Assembly: GCF_902497625.1 (NCBI RefSeq)
Contig: NZ_CABVGX010000014.1
Location: forward strand, 1 to 64,000
From: Pseudomonas fluorescens
GTDB taxonomy: Bacteria; Pseudomonadota; Gammaproteobacteria; Pseudomonadales; Pseudomonadaceae
Reading direction: 5' to 3'
Length of the DNA: 64,000 bases
Part shown: positions 34,603 to 43,806 of the stretch, piece by piece
Layout: each line of letters starts with the position of its first letter
Numbering within the stretch: position 1 is the stretch's first letter
Made by a program: the position numbers and the translations under genes
The notes under the pieces: model-generated
Told to the model about the DNA's origin: nothing
Databases searched by the model: none
What the model saw: the letters and a program-made list of their open reading frames with translations, nothing else

Positions 34603-35997
34603 TTACAAATGCGATTCGGCGTACTCAGCCAGAATCGAGCGAGGCACCCCTTGCAGGGTGATGTGCACACCGTTGGGAAAATCCTTGAAGCGTTCGGTCA
34701 GGTAGGTCAGCCCGGAGCTGGTCGCGGACAGGTAAGGGGTGTCGATCTGTGCCAGGTTGCCCAGGCACACCACTTTAGAACCGGCACCGGCCCGAGTGAT
34801 GATGGTTTTCATCTGGTGGGGCGTGAGGTTCTGACATTCGTCGATCAGGATCAGGCTCTGCTGGAAGCTGCGACCGCGAATGTAATTGAGCGATTTGAAC
34901 TGCAAGGGCACTTTGCTGAGGATGTAATCGACGCTGCCATGGGTGTTTTCGTCGTCCATGTGCAAGGCTTCGAGGTTGTCGGTGATGGCGCCCAGCCAAG
35001 GCTCCATTTTTTCCGCTTCGGTACCGGGCAGGAAGCCGATTTCCTGATCCAGGCCCTGCACACTGCGGGTGGCGATAATGCGGCGATAACGCTTGCTGAC
35101 CATGGTCTGCTCGATTGCAGCGGCCAGGGCCAGAATGGTTTTCCCGGAACCGGCCGCACCGGTCAGGTTGACCAGGTGAATGTCCGGGTCCAGCAGCGCA
35201 TACAACGCCAGGCTTTGATAGATGTCGCGCGGTTTCAAGCCCCAGGCTTCCTGGTGCAACAGGGGTTCCTGATGAAGGTCGAGTATCAGCAACCGGTCTT
35301 CTTCGATTTCCTTGATCCAGCCGACAAAGCCCTGTTCGTCGATGATGAACTCGTTGATGTGCACTGCCGGCAGGTTGTCGGTCAATTGCACCTGATGCCA
35401 GGTGCGGCCATGATCCTGACGGGTTTCGACATTTTTCACGCGGTCCCAGAAGGAACCGTCCATGTTGTGGTAACCGTTGGGCAGCAGCGACACGTCGTCG
35501 ACCAACTGGTCGGTGCTGTAATCCTCGGCCGCGATTCCGCAGGCGCGGGCCTTGAGGCGCATGTTGATGTCTTTGGTGACCAGCACCACGGGCAGTTTGG
35601 GCTCGCGGGCATGCAGGTCGATCAACTGGTTGATGATGATGTTGTCGTTCAGGTGTTCGGGCAGGATAATAGTGGGCTCGACCCGTTTGCTCATCAGAAT
35701 TGACAGCAAACCCTTCGGCGCCCCTTTGCCACGCCTGATCGGCACACCAAGCTCGACGTCTTCAGGGCTGGCATCGCCCAGGGTTTTGTCGATCAGGCGA
35801 ATCGCCTGACGACATTCCGCAGCCACGCTGTGATGCCCGCTTTTGAGCTTGTCCAGCTCTTCCAGCACGGTCATCGGGATGGCGACGTGGTGTTCTTCGA
35901 AGTTAAGAAGGGCGTTTGGATCGTGAATCAATACGTTGGTATCGAGTACATAAAGGATTGGCTGGTTGGAGGAAGAACTACGTCCGTGATCATCCAT
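34603..35997 (-). CDS. PhoH-family ATPase with N-terminal PIN domain
   Basis: This 464-residue two-domain protein has an N-terminal PIN nuclease-like domain (LYVLDTNVLIHDPNALLNFE, then VLVTKDINMRLKARACGI) and a C-terminal PhoH ATPase. The ATPase shows Walker A in TGAAGSGKTILALAAA and Walker B in LILIDECQNLTPHQMKT. This layout is that of PhoH2/YlaK proteins, thought to be RNA helicase-nucleases. AGGTGA precedes the ATG. No phosphate-responsive context is seen. Confidence 0.9.
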   Translation of the reverse strand: MDDHGRSSSSNQPILYVLDTNVLIHDPNALLNFEEHHVAIPMTVLEELDKLKSGHHSVAAECRQAIRLIDKTLGDASPEDVELGVPIRRGKGAPKGLLSILMSKRVEPTIILPEHLNDNIIINQLIDLHAREPKLPVVLVTKDINMRLKARACGIAAEDYSTDQLVDDVSLLPNGYHNMDGSFWDRVKNVETRQDHGRTWHQVQLTDNLPAVHINEFIIDEQGFVGWIKEIEEDRLLILDLHQEPLLHQEAWGLKPRDIYQSLALYALLDPDIHLVNLTGAAGSGKTILALAAAIEQTMVSKRYRRIIATRSVQGLDQEIGFLPGTEAEKMEPWLGAITDNLEALHMDDENTHGSVDYILSKVPLQFKSLNYIRGRSFQQSLILIDECQNLTPHQMKTIITRAGAGSKVVCLGNLAQIDTPYLSATSSGLTYLTERFKDFPNGVHITLQGVPRSILAEYAESHL

Positions 35998-36333
35998 ACT
36001 CGGTCACCTTTGTGGGAGCCATTAGACGCAATACCTGAGCGGTGCTGCGCCTCGAAGTGACTACCGAATTCACCTGCAAGGGATCAAGTGAACTGCACAC
36101 ACAAACTGGGTCTTGGGAGACGCCACCTGTGTTGCAGGTTTCGGCGGTCTACCTTCGTAATACTCCAAAACGTGTGACAGGAAAAAGCACTTTGACGCTT
36201 TTTTGAAGTTTATTTTTCAGAGTGACCAATAACACTTGGCGCTGGGCCACTACCCCGCTAAAGTCAAAAGTCCGCCAGCATCAAATTCTGCTCGAAAACT
36301 GCTTTTGCCCAGTGTTCACGGGTTTTTTCAGAC
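35998..36333. other. Intergenic region between phoH and the deacetylase-like gene
   Basis: This region should contain the phoH promoter (minus strand). I see a weak AT-rich hairpin (AAAAAGC/GCTTTTT near 36182-36206) and no convincing gene, tRNA or REP. Confidence 0.5.
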
Positions 36334-37458
36334 TCAACGAAACGCCTCCTGACAATCCTCCCAGCCGATTCCGCTGTGCGCCGTTCGGGTCATCAGCCAG
36401 GGCAATGCTGTCTTCACGCCGTCCTGCTTCACATTGAAATTGATCACCCCGTGACGCCACAGCAGCATCAGGGTCAGGACGCGTTGCGCGCTCTGCTCGG
36501 CCTTGAGTTTGCCGGCGCCGTCCTGAGCATCAATGTCCCACAATGCAACCTGCAAACCCTGCGCGTTGAAGAAGCCTTCAGCGTCCGCGCGACGTTGACC
36601 ATCGGGAGGACGGAACAGCGGCACGAAGTTCTCCGGCAATTTGCTTTTGACCAGCTCGACACTGCGCCGCACCGAATCCTGCCAATCCTGCCAGTGGCTG
36701 TGGGAGCGAAACTCCCAGCCCTGAACGCCGATGCATTGGGTTGAATACAGTGCTTGCAGACTGGCCAGTGAATCCTGGGTCAGACGCGCCTGAATGTCTT
36801 TGCCGAGGACGAAGAAGGTGCCATTCATGTTGGTCTTGCGCAGGTAATCCGCGACCCACGCGGTATGGTCCGGGGCGGCATTGGCGGCGCTGTCGAAGGT
36901 CAGCAGAAACAAGCGGTCATGCATCGTCTCGCCATTGCGCTCGTATTCGCCAAAACGATCGACTTCGCTGCTGGTCTGCGGGAACAGCGCGGCTTTGCGT
37001 AGCTGTTCGTCCAGGTACTGGACGTGGAACACGCGACCAGGCTCGGCCCACTTGATGTAGTAGCTGTCATCACTGATGTGAAACTTGGCGGCTTGCTGAC
37101 GCAGGGTGTCCAGGTCCTCGACCAGAAAACAGAACGAGGCATCCTGATCGCAGCTCTGTTGGGCGAAGTTGTAATTGTTCAACAGACGCTGCCACATGCG
37201 CTGACGCAGGCGGTTGATCGAATCGACGTTGACCGTTCGCAGGTTCAGGCGCTGGGCCAGGCTGGCTTCATCCAGTGATTCGGTGGCCAATAGAATGCGC
37301 GCGAACATGAGGATCTCCGCCCGCGACGCCACGTCGAAGAGCGTCGGGCTGCTCAGTTGTTCCGGCCAGGTGCTGCGATCAAGCGTCGCCGCCGTGCCCG
37401 GTGCCGCCAGGGCAGCGACGCTCAGGAGCCACGCCGAGATGAAAAGAACGATACGCAA
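36334..37458 (-). CDS. Secreted polysaccharide deacetylase-like protein
   Basis: This exported protein of about 374 residues has a signal peptide (LRIVLFISAWLLSVAALAAP). The TTG start at 37458 has GGAGA upstream and gives a normal signal peptide; a GTG at 37491 would add 11 residues. The second half resembles the NodB-type fold: LLTFDSAANAAPDHTAWVADY, MNGTFFVLG, FRSHSHWQDWQDSV, FVPLFRPPDGQRRADAEGFF and WDIDAQDG. The usual HxxH metal motif is represented by HSHWQDW, so the metal site may be altered. It may act on surface polysaccharide. Its start faces a REP-rich region. Confidence 0.75.
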   Translation of the reverse strand: MRIVLFISAWLLSVAALAAPGTAATLDRSTWPEQLSSPTLFDVASRAEILMFARILLATESLDEASLAQRLNLRTVNVDSINRLRQRMWQRLLNNYNFAQQSCDQDASFCFLVEDLDTLRQQAAKFHISDDSYYIKWAEPGRVFHVQYLDEQLRKAALFPQTSSEVDRFGEYERNGETMHDRLFLLTFDSAANAAPDHTAWVADYLRKTNMNGTFFVLGKDIQARLTQDSLASLQALYSTQCIGVQGWEFRSHSHWQDWQDSVRRSVELVKSKLPENFVPLFRPPDGQRRADAEGFFNAQGLQVALWDIDAQDGAGKLKAEQSAQRVLTLMLLWRHGVINFNVKQDGVKTALPWLMTRTAHSGIGWEDCQEAFR

Positions 37459-37511
37459 TGGGATGTCTCCATAACAAAACCCGCGCGGCACTATAGCTGA
37501 TCGCGTTCGGT

Positions 37512-37995
37512 GGTGAGGGAGCGTTGTGTGGTCAGGGAGCGTTGTGTGGTCAGGGGGCTTGCTGTGGTCAGGGGGCTTGCTGTGGTCAGGGTGCCTTCTG
37601 TGATATGAGGGCTTTATGTGGTCTGTGTGCTTTCCGTGATAAGAGCCTTTCTGTGGTCAGGGAGCTTTCTGTGATAAGAGCCTTTCAGTGGTCAGGGGGC
37701 TTTCTGTGATGAGAGCCTTTCTGTGGTGAGGGGGCTTTCTGTGATGAGAGCCTTTCTGTGGTCAGGGAGCTTTCTGTGGCGAGGGGGCTTGCCCCCGTTG
37801 GGTTGCGAAGCAGCCCCAAGCTTTGCGACCGCTTCGCGCTCGAACGGGGGCAAGCCCCCTCACCACAACGAGCACCACAGCAAGCCCCCTCACCACAACG
37901 AGCACCACAGCAAGCCCCCTCACCACAACGAGCCCCACCACCAAAGCAAGCCCCCTCACCACAGCAAGCCCCCCTCGCCACAGGGATCTGCTTTT
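37512..37995. repeat. Expanded REP array with 35-bp and 30-bp tandem units
   Basis: On the left, GTGGTCAGGGGGCTTGCT-like units recur, and from 37638 four units repeat with an exact 35-base period (37638, 37673, 37708, 37743). A full REPIN-like core sits at about 37776-37862. On the right, CAAGCCCCCTCACCACA units in the inverse orientation start at 37851, 37881, 37911, 37947 and 37964. The array fills the divergent gap between the deacetylase-like gene and yaaA. Confidence 0.85.
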
Positions 37996-38086
37996 TACCG
38001 AGCCACCGATCACCTATGGCCTTGATAGCTGGAGTCAACACGGACAACCCCCTAGAATCGCACCCACGATTAAAGGAGACGACTTC

Positions 38087-38866
38087 ATGCTGATGGTGAT
38101 TTCCCCCGCCAAGACCCTCGATTACGAAACACCGCCGGCGACCCAGCGTTTCACTCAGCCGCAATACCTCGACCATTCCCAAGAGCTGATTCAGCAATTG
38201 CGCGAGTTGAGCCCGGCGCAGATCAGCGAGCTGATGCACGTCTCCGACAAGATCGGCGGCCTCAACGCCGCACGTTTCGGTAGCTGGACTCCCGCCTTCA
38301 CCCCGGAAAATGCCAAGCAGGCGTTGCTCGCCTTTAAAGGCGATGTCTACACCGGACTGAATGCGCAGACCTTTAGCGAAGCCGACTTCGATTACGCCCA
38401 GCAACACTTGCGCATGCTCTCCGGCCTGTATGGCCTGTTGCGCCCGCTCGACCTGATGCAACCCTATCGGCTGGAAATGGGCACCAAACTGTCCAACGCC
38501 CGCGGCAAGGATCTGTATGCCTTCTGGGGCACGCAAATCAGCGAATGGCTGAACGAAGCGCTGGCCGAGCAAGGTGATGACGTGTTGCTCAACCTGGCGT
38601 CCAATGAGTATTTCTCGGCCGTTAAACGCAGCGCCTTGAAGGCACGCATTATCAACACCGAGTTCAAAGACCTGAAAAACGGCCAGTACAAGATCATCAG
38701 CTTCTATGCGAAAAAGGCACGCGGCCTGATGAGCCGTTTTGTCATCGAACAACGCATTAAAGATCCTGCCGCCCTCAAGCAGTTTGACGCTCAGGGTTAT
38801 CGATACAGCAGCGAACTGTCTAAACCGGACACTCTGGTGTTTTTGCGCGATCACGCACCGGAATAA
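38087..38866 (+). CDS. yaaA: YaaA (DUF328) peroxide-stress protein
   Basis: This 259-residue protein matches YaaA, which limits free iron and DNA damage in peroxide stress. Family segments are [50 protein letters not shown] and [15 protein letters not shown]. Start 38087 follows AAAGGAGA; the frame is open upstream only because the REP array is read through. A hairpin follows the stop. Confidence 0.94.
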   Translation: MLMVISPAKTLDYETPPATQRFTQPQYLDHSQELIQQLRELSPAQISELMHVSDKIGGLNAARFGSWTPAFTPENAKQALLAFKGDVYTGLNAQTFSEADFDYAQQHLRMLSGLYGLLRPLDLMQPYRLEMGTKLSNARGKDLYAFWGTQISEWLNEALAEQGDDVLLNLASNEYFSAVKRSALKARIINTEFKDLKNGQYKIISFYAKKARGLMSRFVIEQRIKDPAALKQFDAQGYRYSSELSKPDTLVFLRDHAPE

Positions 38867-38878
38867 TGCACCTGGTTG

Positions 38879-38906
38879 GCGCGCGACCTTTATAGCTGTC
38901 GCGCGC
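38879..38906 (+). terminator. GC-rich hairpin after yaaA
   Basis: GCGCGCGAC and GTCGCGCGC are perfect nine-base arms, 12 bases after the yaaA stop. No T-run follows, so termination may be weak or need Rho. Confidence 0.55.
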
Positions 38907-39015
38907 CGCGTTTGATCGTCGAACAATTCCCCGCATGATAAGACGTGATGTTGACGTCAGAAAACCATCGATCATTTTTCTAACTTTAGTTTCACTCGAC
39001 GCTGATCATTTTTTT

Positions 39016-39052
39016 CAGTAGTGGCACTGAAAATATTTCTCAGTAGTGGCAC
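39016..39052. promoter_or_regulatory. Direct repeat CAGTAGTGGCAC upstream of algD
   Basis: CAGTAGTGGCAC occurs at 39016-39027 and 39041-39052 (25 bases apart), each followed by an A-rich AAATAT. TGCCATC repeats follow near 39103 and 39125. TGGCA/TGCCA cores resemble AmrZ half-sites. The assignment is inference. Confidence 0.45.
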
Positions 39053-39175
39053 AAAAATATCTCACCCGTTTATCACCCCGTGTATCAAGGGTGAAACAGG
39101 CGGTGCCATCAAAATGAGAGCAGTGCCATCTTTTTCAATATTTCAAGAAATTTCAGAAATCGCGATGGGCGGCCA

Positions 39176-39203
39176 GGAACTTCATTCAAATGCGTTGCTC
39201 ATA
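39176..39203 (+). promoter_or_regulatory. Candidate AlgU (sigma-E type) promoter of algD
   Basis: GGAACTT (39176-39182), a 16-base spacer and TCATA (39199-39203) match the AlgU consensus GAACTT-N16/17-TCtgA with one change. It would start transcription near 39211, giving a leader of about 480 bases before algD. Confidence 0.65.
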
Positions 39204-39689
39204 CCACCGGTGACGATTATCTCTGAACATGTACGAGATAACTTACGCAGACAAGAGATGGATGTAGCAAAGTTGTCACACTAACTTGAGCTAACTAATC
39301 GCTTATTTGGGCAACACCGAAAGGACAGGGGCCGACGCATCATCACGCACCCCTACACGGCCACGGCTGCGCCCTCTATAAACGTGCTCGCCTGAGCACA
39401 TAACCGCTTGATTTACAGGCTTTCAGCCTGGAGTCGAGCGCGCAAGACGATTGCACATTAGTTCTCTGAAAAAGAGGCTCGGCTGCAAAACAGGGCAAGT
39501 CATAACAATAAGGCCTGGTTGCGCACACCTTGAGTGCACTTATTTAGACACTCGGAATTTAGTATGCCTGCATTTGGCATAGTGGCGCCTGCTCGCCCCA
39601 CTTACGAATGCACTAATGACCGCTGAACACCCCAACTCGGGCCATCCAATGGCTTGTAGAACAGTTTCGATTAACGAGAGGTAAATGCG

Positions 39690-41006
39690 ATGCGCATCAG
39701 CATATTTGGTTTGGGTTACGTTGGCGCAGTGTGTGCCGGTTGCCTGTCTGCACGTGGCCATGACGTCGTTGGCGTCGATGTCGCTAAAGACAAGATCGAT
39801 ATGATCAACTCTGGCAAATCTCCCATTGTTGAACCGGGCCTGGGTGAACTTCTGGCCAAGGGTATCGAGACCGGCAAACTGCGCGGTACGACCAACTTCG
39901 CCGAAGCGATTCGCGACACCGACGTGTCGATGATCTGCGTGGGTACGCCGAGCAAAAAGAACGGCGATCTGGAACTGAACTACATCGAGGCCGTGTGCCG
40001 CGAGATCGGTTTTGTACTGCGTGACAAGACCACCCGCCACACCATCGTGGTTCGCAGCACCGTATTGCCGGGCACCGTCGCCAACGTTGTCATCCCGATT
40101 CTGGAAGACTGCTCGGGCAAGAAAGCCGGCGTTGATTTCGGCGTAGCCGTCAACCCTGAATTCCTGCGTGAAAGCACCGCGATTGCTGACTACGATCATC
40201 CGCCGATGACCGTGATCGGCGAGTTCGACACTGCATCCGGTGACGTTCTGCAAGCGCTGTACGAAGAGCTCGACGCACCAGTCATCCGCAAGGACATCGC
40301 TGTTGCCGAAATGATCAAGTACACCTGCAACGTATGGCACGCCACCAAGGTGACCTTCGCCAACGAAATCGGCAACATCGCCAAAGCTTGCGGCGTCGAT
40401 GGTCGCGAAGTGATGGAAGTGGTTTGCCAGGACAAGCAACTGAACCTGTCGCAATACTACATGCGCCCTGGTTTCGCCTTCGGCGGTTCCTGCCTGCCGA
40501 AAGACGTCCGTGCGTTGACCTACCGCGCCGGCGCGCTGGACGTGGAATCGCCGCTGCTGAACTCGCTGATGCGCAGCAACGAATCCCAGGTGCAGAACGC
40601 GTTCGACATCGTTTCCAGCCACGACAAGCGCAAAGTTGCCCTGCTGGGTCTGAGCTTCAAGGCCGGCACCGATGACCTGCGTGAAAGCCCGCTGGTTGAT
40701 CTGGCAGAAATGCTGATCGGCAAAGGCTACGACCTGAGCATCTACGACGCCAACGTTGAATACGCCCGCGTTCACGGTGCGAACAAGGATTACATCGAGT
40801 CGAAGATCCCTCACGTCTCGTCCTTGCTCAACTCCGATTTCGACGCCGTGATCAACAACTCCGACGTGATCATCCTCGGCAACCGTGACGAGAAATTCCG
40901 CGCCCTGGCGCAGCAAGCTCCGCACGGCAAGCAAGTGATCGACCTGGTCGGCTTCATGGCCAAAGCCACCGACACCACGACGCGCACCGAAGGGATTTGC
41001 TGGTAA
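39690..41006 (+). CDS. algD: GDP-mannose 6-dehydrogenase
   Basis: AlgD (438 residues) oxidises GDP-mannose to GDP-mannuronic acid, the committed step of alginate synthesis. Visible features are the NAD-binding [17 protein letters not shown], the central [12 protein letters not shown], the catalytic Cys in [12 protein letters not shown] and the C-terminal [20 protein letters not shown]. It is the first gene of the operon and is separated from alg8 by a REP-like hairpin. Confidence 0.97.
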   Translation: MRISIFGLGYVGAVCAGCLSARGHDVVGVDVAKDKIDMINSGKSPIVEPGLGELLAKGIETGKLRGTTNFAEAIRDTDVSMICVGTPSKKNGDLELNYIEAVCREIGFVLRDKTTRHTIVVRSTVLPGTVANVVIPILEDCSGKKAGVDFGVAVNPEFLRESTAIADYDHPPMTVIGEFDTASGDVLQALYEELDAPVIRKDIAVAEMIKYTCNVWHATKVTFANEIGNIAKACGVDGREVMEVVCQDKQLNLSQYYMRPGFAFGGSCLPKDVRALTYRAGALDVESPLLNSLMRSNESQVQNAFDIVSSHDKRKVALLGLSFKAGTDDLRESPLVDLAEMLIGKGYDLSIYDANVEYARVHGANKDYIESKIPHVSSLLNSDFDAVINNSDVIILGNRDEKFRALAQQAPHGKQVIDLVGFMAKATDTTTRTEGICW

Positions 41007-41013
41007 GGCAGCC

Positions 41014-41095
41014 GCAAGCTTCAAGCTCCAAGCCACAAGTTCAAAAGCGCCTCGCCTCAGGCTTGTCGCTTGGAGCTTGGGGCTTGCAACTGACT
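41014..41095. repeat. REP-like inverted repeat between algD and alg8
   Basis: GCTTCAAGCTCCAAGCCACA near 41025 and its approximate reverse complement around 41070-41092 (CTTGGAGCTTGGGGCTTGC) form an imperfect hairpin within the operon transcript. Confidence 0.7.
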
Positions 41096-41109
41096 TTAGG
41101 ATGTTAATT

Positions 41110-42591
41110 ATGCACAGGCTAAAGCACGGCCTACTTCAGGCCGCCGGTTGGCTGTTTTACCTGATTTTGTTAATGGGCCTCGCCATGGCGTTGCCGACGT
41201 CCACGTTCGACTCCGAGTCGAAGGACTTTATTTTTCTGATCGGTATCGTCGGTATCTGGCGCTACTCGATGGGTGCCACGCACTTTTTGCGCGGCATGCT
41301 GTTTCTGTATGTGGTCTACCCGCACCTGCGGCGCAAAGTGCGCAAGCTGGGTAAAGCGGCAGACCCGTCGCACGTGTTCCTGATGGTCACCAGTTTCCGC
41401 ATCGACGCCCTGACCACCGCACAGGTGTACAGCTCGGTGATTCGTGAAGCGATCGACTGCGGCCTGCCGACCACGGTGGTGTGCTCGATCGTGGAAATGT
41501 CCGATGAGCTTTTGGTGAAAAGCCTGTGGTCGCGGATGAATCCACCAGAGCGCGTCAAACTCGACTTCGTGCGCATTCCCGGTACCGGCAAACGTGATGG
41601 CCTTGCCTACGGCTTCCGCGCAATCTCGCGGCACATGCCGGACGACCGCGCCGTCGTGGCAGTGGTCGACGGCGACACCGTGCTCGCTGAAGGCGTCGTG
41701 CTCAAGACCGTGCCGTGGTTCCAGATGTTCGGCAACGTCGGCGGCCTGACCACCAACGAGTTCTGTGAAGTGCGCGGCGGCTACATCATGAGCGAGTGGC
41801 ACAAACTGCGCTTCGCCCAGCGCCACATCAACATGTGCTCGATGGCCTTGTCCAAACGCGTCCTGACCATGACCGGCCGCATGTCGGTATTCCGCGCCAC
41901 CGTGGTGACCAACCCGGACTTCATCGCCGACGTTGAAAGCGACTCGCTGCAACACTGGCGACTGGGCCGCTTCAAATTTCTGACCGGTGACGACAAGTCG
42001 AGCTGGTTCAGCCTGATGCGCCTGGGCTACGACACGTTTTACGTGCCCGACGCGGCGATCCACACCGTGGAACACCCGCCGGAAAAAAGCTTCATCAAGG
42101 CCAGCCGCAAACTGATGTTCCGCTGGTACGGCAACAACCTGCGCCAGAACGCACGTGCGTTGGGTCTGGGCGTTAAACGCCTGGGCATGTTCACCTCGGT
42201 AGTGCTGTTCGATCAGCGCGTTTCGATGTGGACCTCGCTGCTGGGCCTGACCGTGGCCATCATCGCCACCTTCAAGTACGGCACCGCGTTCATCCTCGTG
42301 TACCTGCTGTGGATCGGCATCACCCGTTTGATCCTGACCCTGTTGCTGGCGTGCTCCGGGCACACGATCGGCCCGGCCTACCCGGTCATTCTCTATTACA
42401 ACCAGATCGTCGGCGCGTTGGTGAAGATCTACGTGTTCTTCCGCCTCGACCAACAATCCTGGACTCGCCAGCCCACAACCCTGACCCGTGATCTCGCCAG
42501 CTTTCAACGTTGGTTCAACACCTGGTCGTCTCGGACCATGACCTTCTCCGCCGGCAGCATTTTTGTTGCCGTGTTGCTGATGATGGTCTGA
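41110..42591 (+). CDS. alg8: Alginate polymerase, glycosyltransferase family 2
   Basis: Alg8 (493 residues) is the inner-membrane glycosyltransferase that polymerises mannuronate from GDP-mannuronate. It has N-terminal membrane helices, a cytosolic GT-2 domain ([50 protein letters not shown]) and C-terminal helices. ATG 41110 gives the family start [17 protein letters not shown]. Activity needs Alg44 with bound c-di-GMP. Confidence 0.96.
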   Translation: MHRLKHGLLQAAGWLFYLILLMGLAMALPTSTFDSESKDFIFLIGIVGIWRYSMGATHFLRGMLFLYVVYPHLRRKVRKLGKAADPSHVFLMVTSFRIDALTTAQVYSSVIREAIDCGLPTTVVCSIVEMSDELLVKSLWSRMNPPERVKLDFVRIPGTGKRDGLAYGFRAISRHMPDDRAVVAVVDGDTVLAEGVVLKTVPWFQMFGNVGGLTTNEFCEVRGGYIMSEWHKLRFAQRHINMCSMALSKRVLTMTGRMSVFRATVVTNPDFIADVESDSLQHWRLGRFKFLTGDDKSSWFSLMRLGYDTFYVPDAAIHTVEHPPEKSFIKASRKLMFRWYGNNLRQNARALGLGVKRLGMFTSVVLFDQRVSMWTSLLGLTVAIIATFKYGTAFILVYLLWIGITRLILTLLLACSGHTIGPAYPVILYYNQIVGALVKIYVFFRLDQQSWTRQPTTLTRDLASFQRWFNTWSSRTMTFSAGSIFVAVLLMMV

Positions 42592-42627
42592 CCGCCCCCT
42601 TATTGAATTAACAAGGAAATTGCCCCT

Positions 42628-43797
42628 ATGAATACCGCCGTCAACGCCAACGTAGTGCACGAATCAGAAGCCCAGCGCCAACACGCCCGCGTGAAAATCC
42701 CGGCCAAACTGCGTTTCTTCGGTCCAGACAGGACGCCGCTTGAAGCCAAGGTGCTCGACCTTTCCGCCGGTGGCCTGGCGTTCAACGCGGGGCAGCTGCC
42801 GCTGAAAGTGGGCGATGTGCACAAGGCGCGTCTGCAATTTGTGATCGATAACCTGGGCCTGGCCATGGACGTCGAATTGCAGGTTCGCTCCATTGACCGC
42901 CCGACCGGTCGCGTCGGTTGCCAGTTCCAGAACCTGGAGCCGCAGGACATTTCGACCCTGCGTCACCTGATCACTTCGCACCTGGCCGGCGACGTCGTCA
43001 GCGTCGGTGAAGTGCTGGCGACCCTGCAGCGCGACAACTTCACCAAGGCCCGCAAGATCAAGGATGGCGGCCACGGCATGAGCGCATTCGGTCGACTGCG
43101 TGCAGTGACGTTCAGCCTGGCGATTTTCCTGGTCGGTCTGGCGGCGTTCGGTTTCATTTTCAAATCTGTGTATGGCATGTACTTCGTCAGTCACGCCCAG
43201 GCCGGTCTGGTCAGCGTGCCGGGCATGAACATCACCATGCCGCGCGACGGCACTGTGCAAAGCCTGGTGCAGGCCGATGGCCTCGCCGCCAAGGGCGCGC
43301 CGCTGGCAACCTTCAGCACCAGCATGCTCGACGTACTCAAAGGTCATCTGGCAGAAGATCAGCTGCAACCGGCCAAGGTTGAAGAGCTGTTCGGCAAGCA
43401 AATGACCGGCACCCTGACCTCGCCGTGCGATTGCACCGTGGCTCAGCAAATGGTCGCCGACGGTCAGTACGCCAGCAAGGGTGACGTGATCTTCCAACTG
43501 GTGCCGCGCAACAGCGAAGCCAATGTAGAAGCACGCTTCTCCTATCGCCAGTTCGCCGACGTCCGTCCGGGCACTCAGGTCAGCTTCCAGATCGCCGGCG
43601 AAGACAACATTCGCACCGGCAAGATCGTCAGCAGCACCAGCCTGAAAAGCGCCGACCTGTCCTCCGATATCCGTGTCCTCATCCAGCCGGACGAGCCACT
43701 GGACAGCAAGTTCGCCGGTCGCCCGGTTGAAGTGAACAGCGATCGTGGCCCGAACCTGAACTGGCTGATCGACAAAGCCATGGCTTCCGGTCTTTAA
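42628..43797 (+). CDS. alg44: Alginate co-polymerase with PilZ domain
   Basis: Alg44 (389 residues) carries a cytosolic PilZ domain (RQHARVKIPAKLRFF, VLDLSAGGLAFN) that binds c-di-GMP. One transmembrane helix follows (about residue 160-180, LAIFLVGLAAFGFIF), then a periplasmic HlyD-like domain (GTVQSLVQADGLAAKGAPLA). It activates Alg8 and bridges towards AlgK/AlgX. Residues R17, R21 and D44-x-S-A-G-G represent the ligand motif. Confidence 0.95.
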   Translation: MNTAVNANVVHESEAQRQHARVKIPAKLRFFGPDRTPLEAKVLDLSAGGLAFNAGQLPLKVGDVHKARLQFVIDNLGLAMDVELQVRSIDRPTGRVGCQFQNLEPQDISTLRHLITSHLAGDVVSVGEVLATLQRDNFTKARKIKDGGHGMSAFGRLRAVTFSLAIFLVGLAAFGFIFKSVYGMYFVSHAQAGLVSVPGMNITMPRDGTVQSLVQADGLAAKGAPLATFSTSMLDVLKGHLAEDQLQPAKVEELFGKQMTGTLTSPCDCTVAQQMVADGQYASKGDVIFQLVPRNSEANVEARFSYRQFADVRPGTQVSFQIAGEDNIRTGKIVSSTSLKSADLSSDIRVLIQPDEPLDSKFAGRPVEVNSDRGPNLNWLIDKAMASGL

Positions 43798-43806
43798 GTC
43801 GAGGAC

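Larger units (their letters stand above)
38867..39689. promoter_or_regulatory. Long 5' regulatory region of the alginate operon
   Basis: This 0.8-kb gap holds the yaaA end and the algD promoter and leader. It contains a GCGCGCGAC/GTCGCGCGC hairpin (38879-38906), a direct repeat (39016-39052), an AlgR-like site CCGTTTATC (39066-39074) and an AlgU-type promoter (39176-39203). The leader is then about 0.48 kb long. A long leader and far upstream sites are known for P. aeruginosa algD. An open frame at 39021-39284 has no support as a gene. Confidence 0.7.

Noticed and set aside
37512..37995. Possible CRISPR array
   Set aside because: The units are contiguous REP-derived repeats without unique spacers and there are no cas genes.
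37512..38013. Open frames through the REP array
   Set aside because: They arise from the repeat period and lack codon bias or start signals.
39021..39284. Open frame of 87 codons in the algD upstream region
   Set aside because: It overlaps the promoter and repeat elements, has no ribosome site, and its composition is that of non-coding A/T-rich DNA.
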